This document shows, in pieces, positions 1 through 7,897 of a DNA stretch of 43,380 bases. Numbering within the stretch: the stretch's first letter is position 1; each line of letters begins with the position of its first letter. The position numbers and the translations under genes were made by a program. The notes beneath the pieces were generated by a model. The model was not told the DNA's origin. It was given only the letters and a program-made list of their open reading frames with translations, and did no database searches. The DNA is from Hyphomicrobiales bacterium (GTDB lineage Bacteria > Pseudomonadota > Alphaproteobacteria > Rhizobiales > Xanthobacteraceae), in contig PLBP01000002.1 of the NCBI GenBank assembly GCA_003135415.1, positions 1-43,380 on the forward strand, written 5' to 3'.

Positions 1-60
1 GCCACCGGCAAGATTCAGCGCTTCAAGCTGCGCGACGAGGACGCCGGTAAGGCGGCGTGA
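1..60 (+). CDS. Aryl-CoA ligase, C-terminal end only (partial)
   Basis: Nineteen codons and a TGA are visible. They read ATGKIQRFKLRDED and onward, the hallmark C-terminal A10 motif of AMP-forming acyl-CoA ligases, whose lysine takes part in adenylation. The complete ligase at 5561-7126 ends with the very similar TGKIQRFMLR, so this is most likely another benzoate-CoA-ligase-family enzyme, which would make an aromatic acyl-CoA in the cytoplasm. iorA begins 17 bases downstream on the same strand, so the two are probably co-transcribed. The substrate cannot be judged from this fragment. Confidence 0.85.
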   Translation, partial: ATGKIQRFKLRDEDAGKAA

Positions 61-76
61 CCCGGGAAAGGCGGAC

Positions 77-2211
77 ATGGAACGCTCGTTCAAGAAGGAA
101 GTGCAGGCGCTGAAGCTCGGCCGCGGCGAAATCTTCCGCGGCGAAGGCATTCTCGCGGTCACCAAGGCGCTGCTGCAGTCCGGCGTCTCTTATGTCGGCG
201 GCTATCAAGGCGCGCCGGTCTCGCATCTTCTCGACGTCTTGGTCGATGCCGAGGACATTATCGGCGATCTCGGCGTGCATCTCGAGACCTGCACCAACGA
301 GGCGTCGGCGGCCGCGATGTTAGCTGCCTCCATCAACTATCCGCTGCGCGGCGCCGTCACCTGGAAATCGATCGTCGGCACCAATGTCGCCGCCGATGCG
401 CTCTCCAACCTCTCGTCGCCCGGCGTCATCGGCGGCGCCCTCATCATCATCGGCGAGGACTATGGCGAGGGTGCGAGCGTGATCCAGGAACGCTCCTATG
501 CCTATGCGATGAAATCCTCGATGTGGCTCCTCGATCCGCGCCCCGATCTGCCGACGATCGTGCGCGCCGTCGAGAAGGGCTTCGAGCTTTCGGAAGCGAG
601 CCACGCGCCGGTGATGCTGGAGCTGCGCATCCGCGCCTGCCACGTCACCGGCGAGTTCGCGGCGAAGGACAATCGCCCCGGCGCCTATTCCGGCTTGAAC
701 CGGCTCGCGGGTCCGCCGCGCTTCGATTACGGCAAGCTTTCGCATCCGCCCGTCACCTTCGTGCAGGAGCGGCTGAAGGTCGAGGAGCGCATGCCCGCGG
801 CGCGAAAATTCATCCGCGACGAGAAGCTCAACGAATTCATCGCGGGCGATCTCGACGACATCGGCATCGTCGTGATGGGCGGGCTCACCAATAGCGTGCT
901 GCGCACGCTTTCGCGCTTCGATCTCGCGGACCTGTTCGGACAGTCACGCGTGCCGCTTTACGTATTGAATTGCGTCTATCCGCTCGTTCCGGAGGAAGTG
1001 CGCGAATTCTGCGCCAGCAAGCGCGCCGTGCTCGTGGTCGAGGAGGGCCATCCCGACTATATCGAGCAGGCGATCAACGTCGAACTGCGCCGCGCCGACC
1101 TGCAAACGCGCGTGATCGGCAAAGGTCCGCTGCCGCAGGCCGGCGAATACACCTCGGAAGTGCTGCTCAAGGGTATCGCCGCCTTTCTCGCGGAGACGAA
1201 GCCGCGCCGGCTCGATATCGAAGCGATCGACGCCCGCGCCCGCGCCATTCTTGCGCAGAAGCCCGCGGCCGCCGCCGCGGTCGGCGAATTGCCGCCGCGG
1301 CCGCCGAGCTTTTGCACCGGCTGCCCCGAGCGGCCGGTGTTCAGCGCGATCAAGCTCGCCGAACGCGAGGTCGGGCCGGTGCACGTCAGCGCCGACATCG
1401 GCTGCCATTCCTTCGCGGGCTTCGCGCCGTTTTCGATCGGCAACTCGATCCTCGGTTACGGCATGAGCCTCGCATCCGCCGCCGCCGTCGGTCCGAACAT
1501 GCAAAAGCGGCCGATCGCGATCATGGGCGACGGCGGCTTTTGGCATAACGGCGTGATCACGGGCGTGGCGAGCAATCTCTTCAACAAGGGCGATGGCGTC
1601 CTCCTCATCATGCAGAACGGCTACACCTCGGCGACCGGCCAGCAGTTCATGCCGTCGAGCCTGAGCAATCGCGACGGCGCCCCCCCGGTATGGACATCGA
1701 AAGAACGTTGCGCTCGCTCGGGGTGAAGTGGCTGCGGACAATCCGCAGCTACAGCGTCGCCACCATGACGAAGACGCTGAAAGAGGCGCTGAACAGCAGC
1801 CAGCGCGGGCTAAAGGTGATCATCGCCGACGGCGAGTGTCAGCTCGCGCGTCAGCGCCGCGTGCGCGCCGAGGATGCCGAGAAACTCAAGCGCGGCCGGC
1901 GCGTGGTGAAGACGCGCTACGGTGTCGACGACGAAATCTGCACCGGCGACCATTCCTGCATCCGGCTCTCGGGTTGTCCGTCGCTGACGGTGAAGCCGAG
2001 CCCGGATCCCTTGCGCACCGACCCGGTCGCGACCGTGATCGAGAGCTGTGTCGGCTGCGGTCTCTGCGGCGAGGTCGCGCACGCGGCCGTGCTCTGCCCC
2101 TCCTTCTATCGCGCCGAGGTGGTGCGCAATGCCAATTTTTGGGATCGCGCGTTGCATCGCTTCCGTCAAACCGTGATCGGTTGGCTCGACGCACGCGAGG
2201 CAAGGGCATGA
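77..2211 (+). CDS. iorA: Indolepyruvate:ferredoxin oxidoreductase alpha subunit, frameshifted
   Basis: TPP-dependent subunit of a 2-oxoacid:ferredoxin oxidoreductase that decarboxylates aryl-pyruvates to aryl-acetyl-CoA and reduces ferredoxin. The first frame (77 to about 1680) holds the pyrimidine-binding half, a CTGCPERP motif and the TPP motif MGDGGFWHNG. The second frame (from about 1690) continues the homology and carries a C-terminal 2[4Fe-4S] domain, with CTGDHSC then GCP and CVGCGLCGE then LCP. The break lies in a run of seven C at 1680-1686. One extra C, or two fewer, restores a single protein of about 711 residues, so this is either a sequencing error or a real lesion. A plausible ribosome site (GGGAAAGG) precedes ATG 77. 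The stop overlaps iorB as ATGA. In aromatic degraders this enzyme can serve phenylalanine-derived phenylpyruvate; here a role on other aryl-oxoacids is possible. Confidence 0.85.
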
Positions 2212-3743
2212 GCGGCGTTCAGCCGATCAAATTGTTGATCGCGGCACTGGGCGGCGAGGGCGGCGGTGTGCTCACCGACTGGATCGTGACGGCCGCCGAG
2301 AAGTGCGGCTTTCCGGTGCAGAGCACGTCGATCCCCTGCGTCGCGCAGCGCACCGGCGCCACCACCTATTACATCGAGATCGTGCCGGTGCCCGCGCGCG
2401 AGTTGGGCGGCAAGCGGCTGGTGCTCGCGCTGACGCCGGGAATCGCCGATATCGACATCGCGCTCGCGAGCGAATTGATGGAGGCCGGGCGCCTGATCGC
2501 AAACGGCTTCGTGACGAACGACCGCACCGCGATAATCGCTTCCACGAGCCGCTTCTACGCCATGGACGAGAAGATCGCGATGGGCGACGGCCGCTACGAC
2601 CAGAAGCGGCTTTCGAAGGCGATCCGGGAGCACGCGAAATCGGCGCTTCTGTTCGACATGGCGGAAGCCGCCAAACGTTCGGGTGCGATCGTGAACGCGG
2701 TGATGCTGGGAGCGCTCGCGGGAAGCGGCCTCTTGCCGATCCCGGCCGAAGAATTCGAAGCGGCGATCAAGGGCGATGCGAAAGGAGCCGACAGCAATTT
2801 GAAAGGATTTCGCGCCGGATTGGAGGCCGCACGGACTCGCAAGACTGCAGTCGCACCGAAGCCCTATCAGCGAGCTTCCCGCGAACAAGCGGACTTACAA
2901 TCGCTCGAGCGCGAAATTTCGGCGAGCGTTTCGAAAGCCGCGCGCGCGATCATGATCGAAGGCGTGCGCCGACTCGCGTCTTATCAGGATTTGAGCTACG
3001 CGCGGCGCTATCTCGACCGCCTGCAGCGCATTCGCGAGGCGGACGAGCGCGCGGGCGCCGGCGGCAAGCTTCTCGCCGAGACCGCACGCCATCTTGCATT
3101 GCGCATGTCCTACGAGGACGTGATCCGCGTCGCGCAGGCGAAGATCGATCCCACTCGGCTCCGGCGCATCGCTGAGGAGATGAAAATTTCCGGCGACCCC
3201 TACGCCGTCTACGAGTTCCTGAAACCTGGCATCGATGAATTTTGCCAGCTCCTGCCGCCGTTTCTTGCGAAGCCCATCCTGCGCGTCTCCGAGCGCCGCG
3301 GCTGGCTTGATCGCTTTCACTGGGGCATGGAGATCAATACCGCCTCGATCAGCGGCTATCTGCGGTTTTGGGGGCTTTCGAAATTACGCCGTTTCCGCCC
3401 GCGCACCCATCGCTTCGTCAAGGAACAGGCCGTGATCGAATCCTGGCTCGATCTCGTCGTCGCAGCGTCGAAAATTTCCTCGCCGCTCGCGCTTGAAGTC
3501 GCCGAATGCGCGCGCCTGATCAAGGGCTATGGCGATACCCACAAGCGGGGTGCTGCGAATTATCGCGCGATCGAAATACGTATCATCCGCTCCGCGCTCG
3601 CTGGCGAAATCCCCCTCACGCGTGCCGCCGACGCGGTGGCAAGCGCACGCACCGCGGCCCTCGTTGACCCGGAAGGCGAGAGCCTTGCTCGCTGCCTCGC
3701 GGAAATCGAAGGGCAGCCGGCCTTTCGCGCCGCCGCCGAATAG
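2208..3743 (+). CDS. iorB: Indolepyruvate:ferredoxin oxidoreductase beta subunit with C-terminal DUF6537-like extension
   Basis: Partner of iorA, 511 residues. ATG 2208 was chosen because it overlaps the iorA stop (ATGA) and the protein then opens with the usual IKLLIAALGGEGGGVLTDWI, the start of the gamma-type domain of pyruvate-ferredoxin oxidoreductases (residues about 5-200). The in-frame stretch further upstream is only a shadow of iorA. The C-terminal half (about 220-511) is the helical extension usually found on proteobacterial long IorB proteins (the region named DUF6537); its function is unknown. The protein forms the cytoplasmic heterodimer with IorA. Codon usage matches the neighbours and no damage is seen. 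Confidence 0.9.
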   Translation: MSGVQPIKLLIAALGGEGGGVLTDWIVTAAEKCGFPVQSTSIPCVAQRTGATTYYIEIVPVPARELGGKRLVLALTPGIADIDIALASELMEAGRLIANGFVTNDRTAIIASTSRFYAMDEKIAMGDGRYDQKRLSKAIREHAKSALLFDMAEAAKRSGAIVNAVMLGALAGSGLLPIPAEEFEAAIKGDAKGADSNLKGFRAGLEAARTRKTAVAPKPYQRASREQADLQSLEREISASVSKAARAIMIEGVRRLASYQDLSYARRYLDRLQRIREADERAGAGGKLLAETARHLALRMSYEDVIRVAQAKIDPTRLRRIAEEMKISGDPYAVYEFLKPGIDEFCQLLPPFLAKPILRVSERRGWLDRFHWGMEINTASISGYLRFWGLSKLRRFRPRTHRFVKEQAVIESWLDLVVAASKISSPLALEVAECARLIKGYGDTHKRGAANYRAIEIRIIRSALAGEIPLTRAADAVASARTAALVDPEGESLARCLAEIEGQPAFRAAAE

Positions 3744-3752
3744 CGTGTCGAA

Positions 3753-4156
3753 TTATGTCACGCCCAAAATCGACATGAATTCTTCATCGAGTGGCGCGCC
3801 TTTAATCTTGCCGTCAGAATTCACCAACGCCCACGCGCGAATCTCATATCCCGTCCCAATCAGTCTGCCATTTGAGCTGAGATGATAATCGACCTGAAAT
3901 CGGCTTCGCTGACTTTTCGCACCTCCATCTCGATATCAAGAATGTCATCGTAACGCGCAGGCGTCTTGAAATCTGAATGCGCCACCACGATTGGCGTGAC
4001 AGCGCCGAAACGCTTTCTGAGATCGCGCTGGCTCAACCCGCGGTCGCGCAGCATCCGCTGAAATGCGCAGTCGAACCAGTAAAAATAATTAGGATAAAAG
4101 ACGATTCCGGCTTCGTCGCAGTCGCCCCACTCGATCGTGAAGCTGGTTTTGAACAT
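3753..4156 (-). CDS. 4-hydroxybenzoyl-CoA-type hotdog thioesterase, frameshifted
   Basis: The N-terminus reads EWGDCDEAGIVFYPNYFYWF, the signature of the Pseudomonas-type 4-hydroxybenzoyl-CoA thioesterase, in which the second Asp of DCD is catalytic (Asp14 here). The frame open from 4156 stops at 3860 after 98 residues. The missing C-terminus (about 50 residues, containing GTGYEIRAWALVN and ending FMSILGVT) is intact in another frame down to a TAA at 3753-3755. One extra base in the T4 run at 3914-3917 joins both into 134 residues, the normal family length. It likely hydrolyses stalled aromatic CoA esters to free CoA. It lies downstream of the dehydrogenase at 4200-5312 on the same strand. 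Either a sequencing indel or a recent inactivating mutation. Confidence 0.8.
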
Positions 4157-4199
4157 TGCTCCTCCGCTAATTTTGGGCGCCGATGACCATAAGCATCGC

Positions 4200-5312
4200 T
4201 CAGTCTAACACCACAACGCCGCGCAGATTCTTACCCGCCTCGAGGTCGGCATAACCGCGATTAATTTCGTCGAGGCGATAAGTTCGCGTGATCAGTTCGC
4301 GCAGCTTCAACGCGCCTTTGCGGTATAGCGCAAGAAGTTCGGGAATTTGCAGCCGCGGGCTGGCGAAACCATAAACAGCGCCCATGATCGCCTTCTGGGT
4401 GAGCAGGAGTTCGAGCGGCGGAATCCTGATCTCGGTCACGGTGTCGGGCGTGAGCGCGGTCACCACCACGTTGCCGCCTTTGGCGGTGGCGCGGAAGGCC
4501 GGCAGCAGCGTCGACGGCGGATCGATGCAGACGAAGGCGTGATTGACTCCGATCCCGTCGGTGAGCTTGAGCACCGCGCGGGTGAGCGCTTCGCCCTGTG
4601 CATTGACTCCATGGGTCGCGCCGAATTCTCGCGCCCAATCAAGCTTTGCCGGCACGATATCGGCGGCGATGATCTTCGAGGCGCCGCACAGACGCGCGCC
4701 CTGAACCACGTTCATCCCGTCCCCGCCGCAGCCCACCACCAGCACGCTCTCGCCCGGCTTGACCCGCGCCCGGTAGCGCACGGCTCCGACGCCCGCCGGC
4801 ACGCCGCAGGCAACGAGGCTGGCGAGATCGAATGGAATATCGCTATCGATCACGACGACCGAGGCCTGATCGACCACGGCGCGTTCGGCAAAGGCGCCGA
4901 TCATGCAGAAGGCGCCGACGGCAACGCCCTCGCGGTCACGCCGGCGATAGGTGCCGTCGAGCTGCGGCCCTTGGGTGATGCGCGGACCTTCGGCGCAGAA
5001 ATGATGCAAGCCTTGACGGCACCAGCGGCAATTTCCACAACCCGGGATAAAGGTGAGCACCACGTGGTCGCCAGTCTTAATCCCGCCGACCGCAGTGCCG
5101 ATTTCTTCGACTACGCCCGCGGCTTCGTGCCCCAACACCATCGGCCGCATGGCCACACGCCGCTCGCCGCGCATTACGTGATAGTCGGTGCGACAGAGAC
5201 CCACCGCGGCGACGCGCACCAATACCTCGGTGGGGCCCGGAGGATCGAGCGTGATGCGCTCGATCGACACCGGTGCGCCGACTTCGCGAAAAAGAGCGGC
5301 AAGGGATTCCAT
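4200..5312 (-). CDS. Zinc-dependent medium-chain alcohol dehydrogenase
   Basis: A 370-residue MDR-family dehydrogenase. Visible features: catalytic-zinc ligands Cys40 (GLCRTD) and His62 in GHE, structural-zinc cysteines 92, 95, 98 and 106 (CGNCRWCRQGLHHFC), and a Rossmann glycine motif, VVGCGGDGMNVVQ, in the second half. It should oxidise an alcohol with NAD or a tightly bound nicotinamide cofactor. The protein is clearly different from Had at 22390-23463, so it is not simply a duplicate. Lying between an aryl-CoA ligase and a thioesterase, it may act on an aromatic or alicyclic alcohol; the substrate is inference. It starts at ATG 5312 behind a decayed stretch, so its promoter may lie in 5313-5560. 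Confidence 0.85.
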   Translation of the reverse strand: MESLAALFREVGAPVSIERITLDPPGPTEVLVRVAAVGLCRTDYHVMRGERRVAMRPMVLGHEAAGVVEEIGTAVGGIKTGDHVVLTFIPGCGNCRWCRQGLHHFCAEGPRITQGPQLDGTYRRRDREGVAVGAFCMIGAFAERAVVDQASVVVIDSDIPFDLASLVACGVPAGVGAVRYRARVKPGESVLVVGCGGDGMNVVQGARLCGASKIIAADIVPAKLDWAREFGATHGVNAQGEALTRAVLKLTDGIGVNHAFVCIDPPSTLLPAFRATAKGGNVVVTALTPDTVTEIRIPPLELLLTQKAIMGAVYGFASPRLQIPELLALYRKGALKLRELITRTYRLDEINRGYADLEAGKNLRGVVVLD

Positions 5313-5400
5313 AAATTATGATGCGACGACAGGGTCGGGGTGGGCAATAGTCAACGGCAGCGAGGCTTCGCGATCAGCTACGAGTTCGTCGATTTCGTCG

Positions 5401-5525
5401 TCAATTCGACATCAAAGTCGGCAGTGTCATCGCCGTCAATATGCCACGTGTGGCGCCACCCAAGACATACTCGCGTAGGCGGGAGTGGCCGTAGCCGCCC
5501 ATAACCAGAGCGGGCTGCCTATGCT
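5401..5525 (-). pseudogene. Universal stress protein (UspA) C-terminal remnant
   Basis: Reading the minus strand, the frame ending at a TGA at 5401-5403 gives ALVMGGYGHSRLREYVLGG followed by ATRGILTAMTLPTLMSN. This is the standard C-terminal end of UspA-family proteins, with the G-2X-G-9X-G(S/T) ATP-binding pattern. Only about 40 residues remain; the N-terminal 100 or more are missing, and the reading frame upstream runs into the end of the ligase gene. It is therefore a truncated relic. On the same strand, 5314-5400 also reads openly in another frame (ending ..LTIAHPDPVVAS) with GC-rich third positions, but I do not recognise it. Confidence 0.75.
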
Positions 5526-5560
5526 TGAACGAGGTTTCCAAACGTGACCCACCAAAGACG

Positions 5561-7126
5561 TCATTGCTGCGGCGGGCTCGCGTTGCCGCGCAACATGAAA
5601 CGTTGGATCTTGCCGGTCGCCGTTTTCGGCAGACCGTCCACGAATTCGATCCATCGCGGATACTTCCATGGCCCGATCGTGCGCTTCACGTGGAATTTGA
5701 GTTCGTCATGCAGTGCGCGTCCCGGTGCGCTCTCGCGTCCATCTTTAAGTACGACGAAGGCTTTCGGTTTGATCAGGCCGTTTTCGTCCTCGGCCGGAAC
5801 GACCGCCGCTTCAAGGACGCAGGGATGGGCAACCAGCGCAGATTCTACCTCGAACGGGGAGACCCAGATGCCGCTCACCTTGAACATGTCATCGGTGCGG
5901 CCGCAGTAGATATAGACGCCGTCGGCGCGCCGCAGATATTTGTCGCCGGTCCACGTCCATTCGCCTTCGAAGATTCGACGAGTTTTTTCGCGCTGGTGCC
6001 AATATCCGGCGGCCGCCGAATCGCCGCGCACTTTGAGTTCGCCGATCGTGTCGTCCGCAACTTCGCAACCGCTCTCATCGACGAGTTTCAGCTGATAGCC
6101 CTTTACCGGCACACCCGATGTTCCGTATTCGACCGCATGCGGAAGATTCGTCAGAAATAGATGACCCATTTCGCTCGAACCGACGCCGTTCACGATATCG
6201 AGACCGAAGCGCCGCTTCCAAGCGATCCCGATATCAGGCGGCAGCGGCTCCCCGGCCGAGAAGCAAAGCCGCAACCGGTCCGAGCCGCTCTCCCGCGTGC
6301 ATTCGGGATCGGCGAGGATCGCCGCATAGAGCGTGGGAACGGCAAAGAACATCGTGGGCTGATAACTCCGCAGCGTCTCGAAAACGGTCTGCGGGGTTGG
6401 CCGTTCCGGGTAGAACACCGAAGTCGCGCCGACCGACATCGGGCAGAAGATTGCATTGGCAAGTCCGTAGGCGAAGAACAGCTTCGCCGCCGAAAATACG
6501 ATGTCGTCCTCGCGGATTCCGATGCGGTCCTGGCCTGCCATCCGCGCCATGAACATGGGGGTCGAATGCACATGCATGACGCCCTTGGGCGGTCCCGTGG
6601 TGCCGGACGAATAGAGCCAGAAGGCGACCTCGTCGGCGCAGGTTCTCGCCGGCGCCGATCCTTCGTTCTCGGCGGCCAGGAGCGATTCCAACCGCGGCAC
6701 CGAATCCGGGCCGCCGCCCACGACGACGACGGTCTTCAAGGTCGGAATGCCGCGGGCTGCTTGCTGCAATAGCGGCAGCAGCGCCGTCGAGACGAACACG
6801 GCCTTCGCGCGCGAGTCTTCGAGCAAATAATGGTATTGATCGCCGGTCAGCCGCGTATTGAGCAGCACCGGCACGACGCCGGCGCGGAGGGCGCCCCAAA
6901 ACAGCACCGGGAAATCGACCGTGTCGAGAAGGACGAGGGCAATTCGGTCTTCCGGTTCGATGCCCATACGGGCGAGCATGGAGCCGATGCGGGCGACCGA
7001 ATCGCGTAATTCGCCGTAGGTGATGTTTCTCGCCGGGTCGCTGAAGGCCGTCTTGTGGCCCCTGCCTTCGGCGACGTTGCGATCCACGAAATCGACGGCG
7101 GCATTATAATCGCGGAGGGTCGTCAT
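5561..7126 (-). CDS. Benzoate-CoA ligase family protein (benzoate or 4-hydroxybenzoate--CoA ligase)
   Basis: An AMP-forming ligase of 521 residues, the usual length of the benzoate-CoA ligase family. It carries the P-loop SSGTTGPPKG at residues 173-182, the GVGSSEMGH A5-type motif, the YWHQREKTRRIF and GEWTWTGDKY region, and the C-terminal TGKIQR lysine motif near residue 510. It converts an aromatic acid, ATP and CoA to aryl-CoA, AMP and PPi in the cytoplasm. The gene diverges from the 4-hydroxybenzoyl-CoA reductase genes across a promoter with two FNR-type boxes, as hbaA neighbours hbaBCD in R. palustris. This makes 4-hydroxybenzoate a likely substrate, but the sequence alone does not separate it from benzoate. 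Confidence 0.92.
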   Translation of the reverse strand: MTTLRDYNAAVDFVDRNVAEGRGHKTAFSDPARNITYGELRDSVARIGSMLARMGIEPEDRIALVLLDTVDFPVLFWGALRAGVVPVLLNTRLTGDQYHYLLEDSRAKAVFVSTALLPLLQQAARGIPTLKTVVVVGGGPDSVPRLESLLAAENEGSAPARTCADEVAFWLYSSGTTGPPKGVMHVHSTPMFMARMAGQDRIGIREDDIVFSAAKLFFAYGLANAIFCPMSVGATSVFYPERPTPQTVFETLRSYQPTMFFAVPTLYAAILADPECTRESGSDRLRLCFSAGEPLPPDIGIAWKRRFGLDIVNGVGSSEMGHLFLTNLPHAVEYGTSGVPVKGYQLKLVDESGCEVADDTIGELKVRGDSAAAGYWHQREKTRRIFEGEWTWTGDKYLRRADGVYIYCGRTDDMFKVSGIWVSPFEVESALVAHPCVLEAAVVPAEDENGLIKPKAFVVLKDGRESAPGRALHDELKFHVKRTIGPWKYPRWIEFVDGLPKTATGKIQRFMLRGNASPPQQ

Positions 7127-7185
7127 TCGTTCCTGCCCGGCAATAAACGCTGTCGCTATCTAGGCGCGGGTACGAGCGCCGGTCC

Positions 7186-7199
7186 TTGATTTAGATCAG
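7186..7199. promoter_or_regulatory. FNR/AadR-type box, TTGAT-TTAG-ATCAG
   Basis: Nine of ten consensus positions match TTGAT-N4-ATCAA. It lies 60 bases upstream of the ligase start at 7126. CRP/FNR-family activators such as AadR control anaerobic aromatic genes in R. palustris. No gene for such a regulator is present in this window. Confidence 0.65.
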
Positions 7200-7315
7200 G
7201 TTTTGCCGGTCGAGGACGCGCCTTGCGGCAGCGCCTGGGTCGCAATTGATCGAAGAAACCCTGCAATTTACCGGCCGGAAAGCCTGGTCGGAGCCGGCGC
7301 TTTGCCGGCCATGAC

Positions 7316-7329
7316 TTGATTTAGATCAT
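7316..7329. promoter_or_regulatory. FNR/AadR-type box, TTGAT-TTAG-ATCAT
   Basis: Second copy of the same box, 77 bases upstream of hcrC (ATG 7406). Nine of ten consensus positions match. Its position suits activation of a transcript starting near 7364. Confidence 0.65.
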
Positions 7330-7405
7330 TGAGGCAAGGCAGCAAACGAGGCCAGTTATTGGGTCGCAGCCATCCTTGGCATCCCAAGAGGGGGATGAAA
7401 GAGTC

Positions 7406-7897
7406 ATGCAAACACAGAGCCCGCGGTCGCGAAAGCGGCTGCTCAAGCTGAAGCTCAATGGCCGCTGGCGTGAAGACGCGGTGGCGGAAAATCAATTGCT
7501 CGTGGATTACTTGCGCGATGTCGCGGGCCTGACCGGCGTAAAGACCGGATGCGACGGCGGCGAATGTGGCGCCTGCACGGTCCTCGTCGATGGCGAAGCG
7601 GTGCCCTCGTGCATCACGCTTGCCGCGCGCTGCCACGAACAGAGCGTCGAGACCATCGAAGGTCTCATCCAACAAGGCCGTCCCAACCGGCTGCAGCGGT
7701 CGTTTCACGAGAAGCTCGGTGCGCAGTGCGGATTCTGCACGCCCGGCATGATCATGGCGGCGGAAGCGCTGTTGCGCCGAAATCCGCATCCGAACGATGG
7801 CGAGATTCGCCTGGCGCTGTCCGGCAATCTCTGCCGCTGCACGGGCTATATAAAAATCATCGAGTCCGTGAGGACGGCTGCGGAGACGCCCGCATGA
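7406..7897 (+). CDS. hcrC: 4-hydroxybenzoyl-CoA reductase gamma subunit, 2[2Fe-2S]
   Basis: Small iron-sulfur subunit of the xanthine-oxidase-family enzyme that reductively removes the para-hydroxyl of 4-hydroxybenzoyl-CoA, giving benzoyl-CoA. With ATG 7406 it is 163 residues. The plant-type cluster ligands are Cys49, 54, 57 and 69 (CDGGECGAC); the second cluster uses Cys108, 111, 143 and 145 (CGFC and CRC). An upstream in-frame TTG at 7376 is possible, but ATG 7406 has a purine-rich GAGGGGGATGAA in front and gives the normal family length. It overlaps hcrA by ATGA. R. palustris calls the equivalent hbaB, first in hbaBCD, the same order as here. Confidence 0.93.
   Translation: MQTQSPRSRKRLLKLKLNGRWREDAVAENQLLVDYLRDVAGLTGVKTGCDGGECGACTVLVDGEAVPSCITLAARCHEQSVETIEGLIQQGRPNRLQRSFHEKLGAQCGFCTPGMIMAAEALLRRNPHPNDGEIRLALSGNLCRCTGYIKIIESVRTAAETPA

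Larger units (their letters stand above)
7127..7405. promoter_or_regulatory. Divergent promoter region, ligase / hcr operon
   Basis: This gene-free stretch separates the minus-strand ligase from the plus-strand hcrCAB operon. It contains an exact 14-base direct repeat, CTTGATTTAGATCA, at 7185-7198 and 7315-7328. Each copy is an FNR-type half-palindrome pair, placed about 60 to 90 bases from one of the two starts. If each acted at -41.5, transcripts would begin near 7151 (minus) and 7364 (plus). TAGATA (7162 to 7157, minus) and GTTATT (7355-7360, plus) are passable -10 candidates. Confidence 0.6.

Noticed and set aside
1680-1690. Programmed ribosomal frameshift in iorA
   Set aside because: A C7 run with no visible stimulatory structure or downstream pattern; an indel or a sequencing error is far simpler.
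5436-5669. 77-codon minus-strand frame overlapping the ligase end
   Set aside because: Its apparent sequence is the out-of-frame reading of the UspA remnant and the ligase C-terminus.
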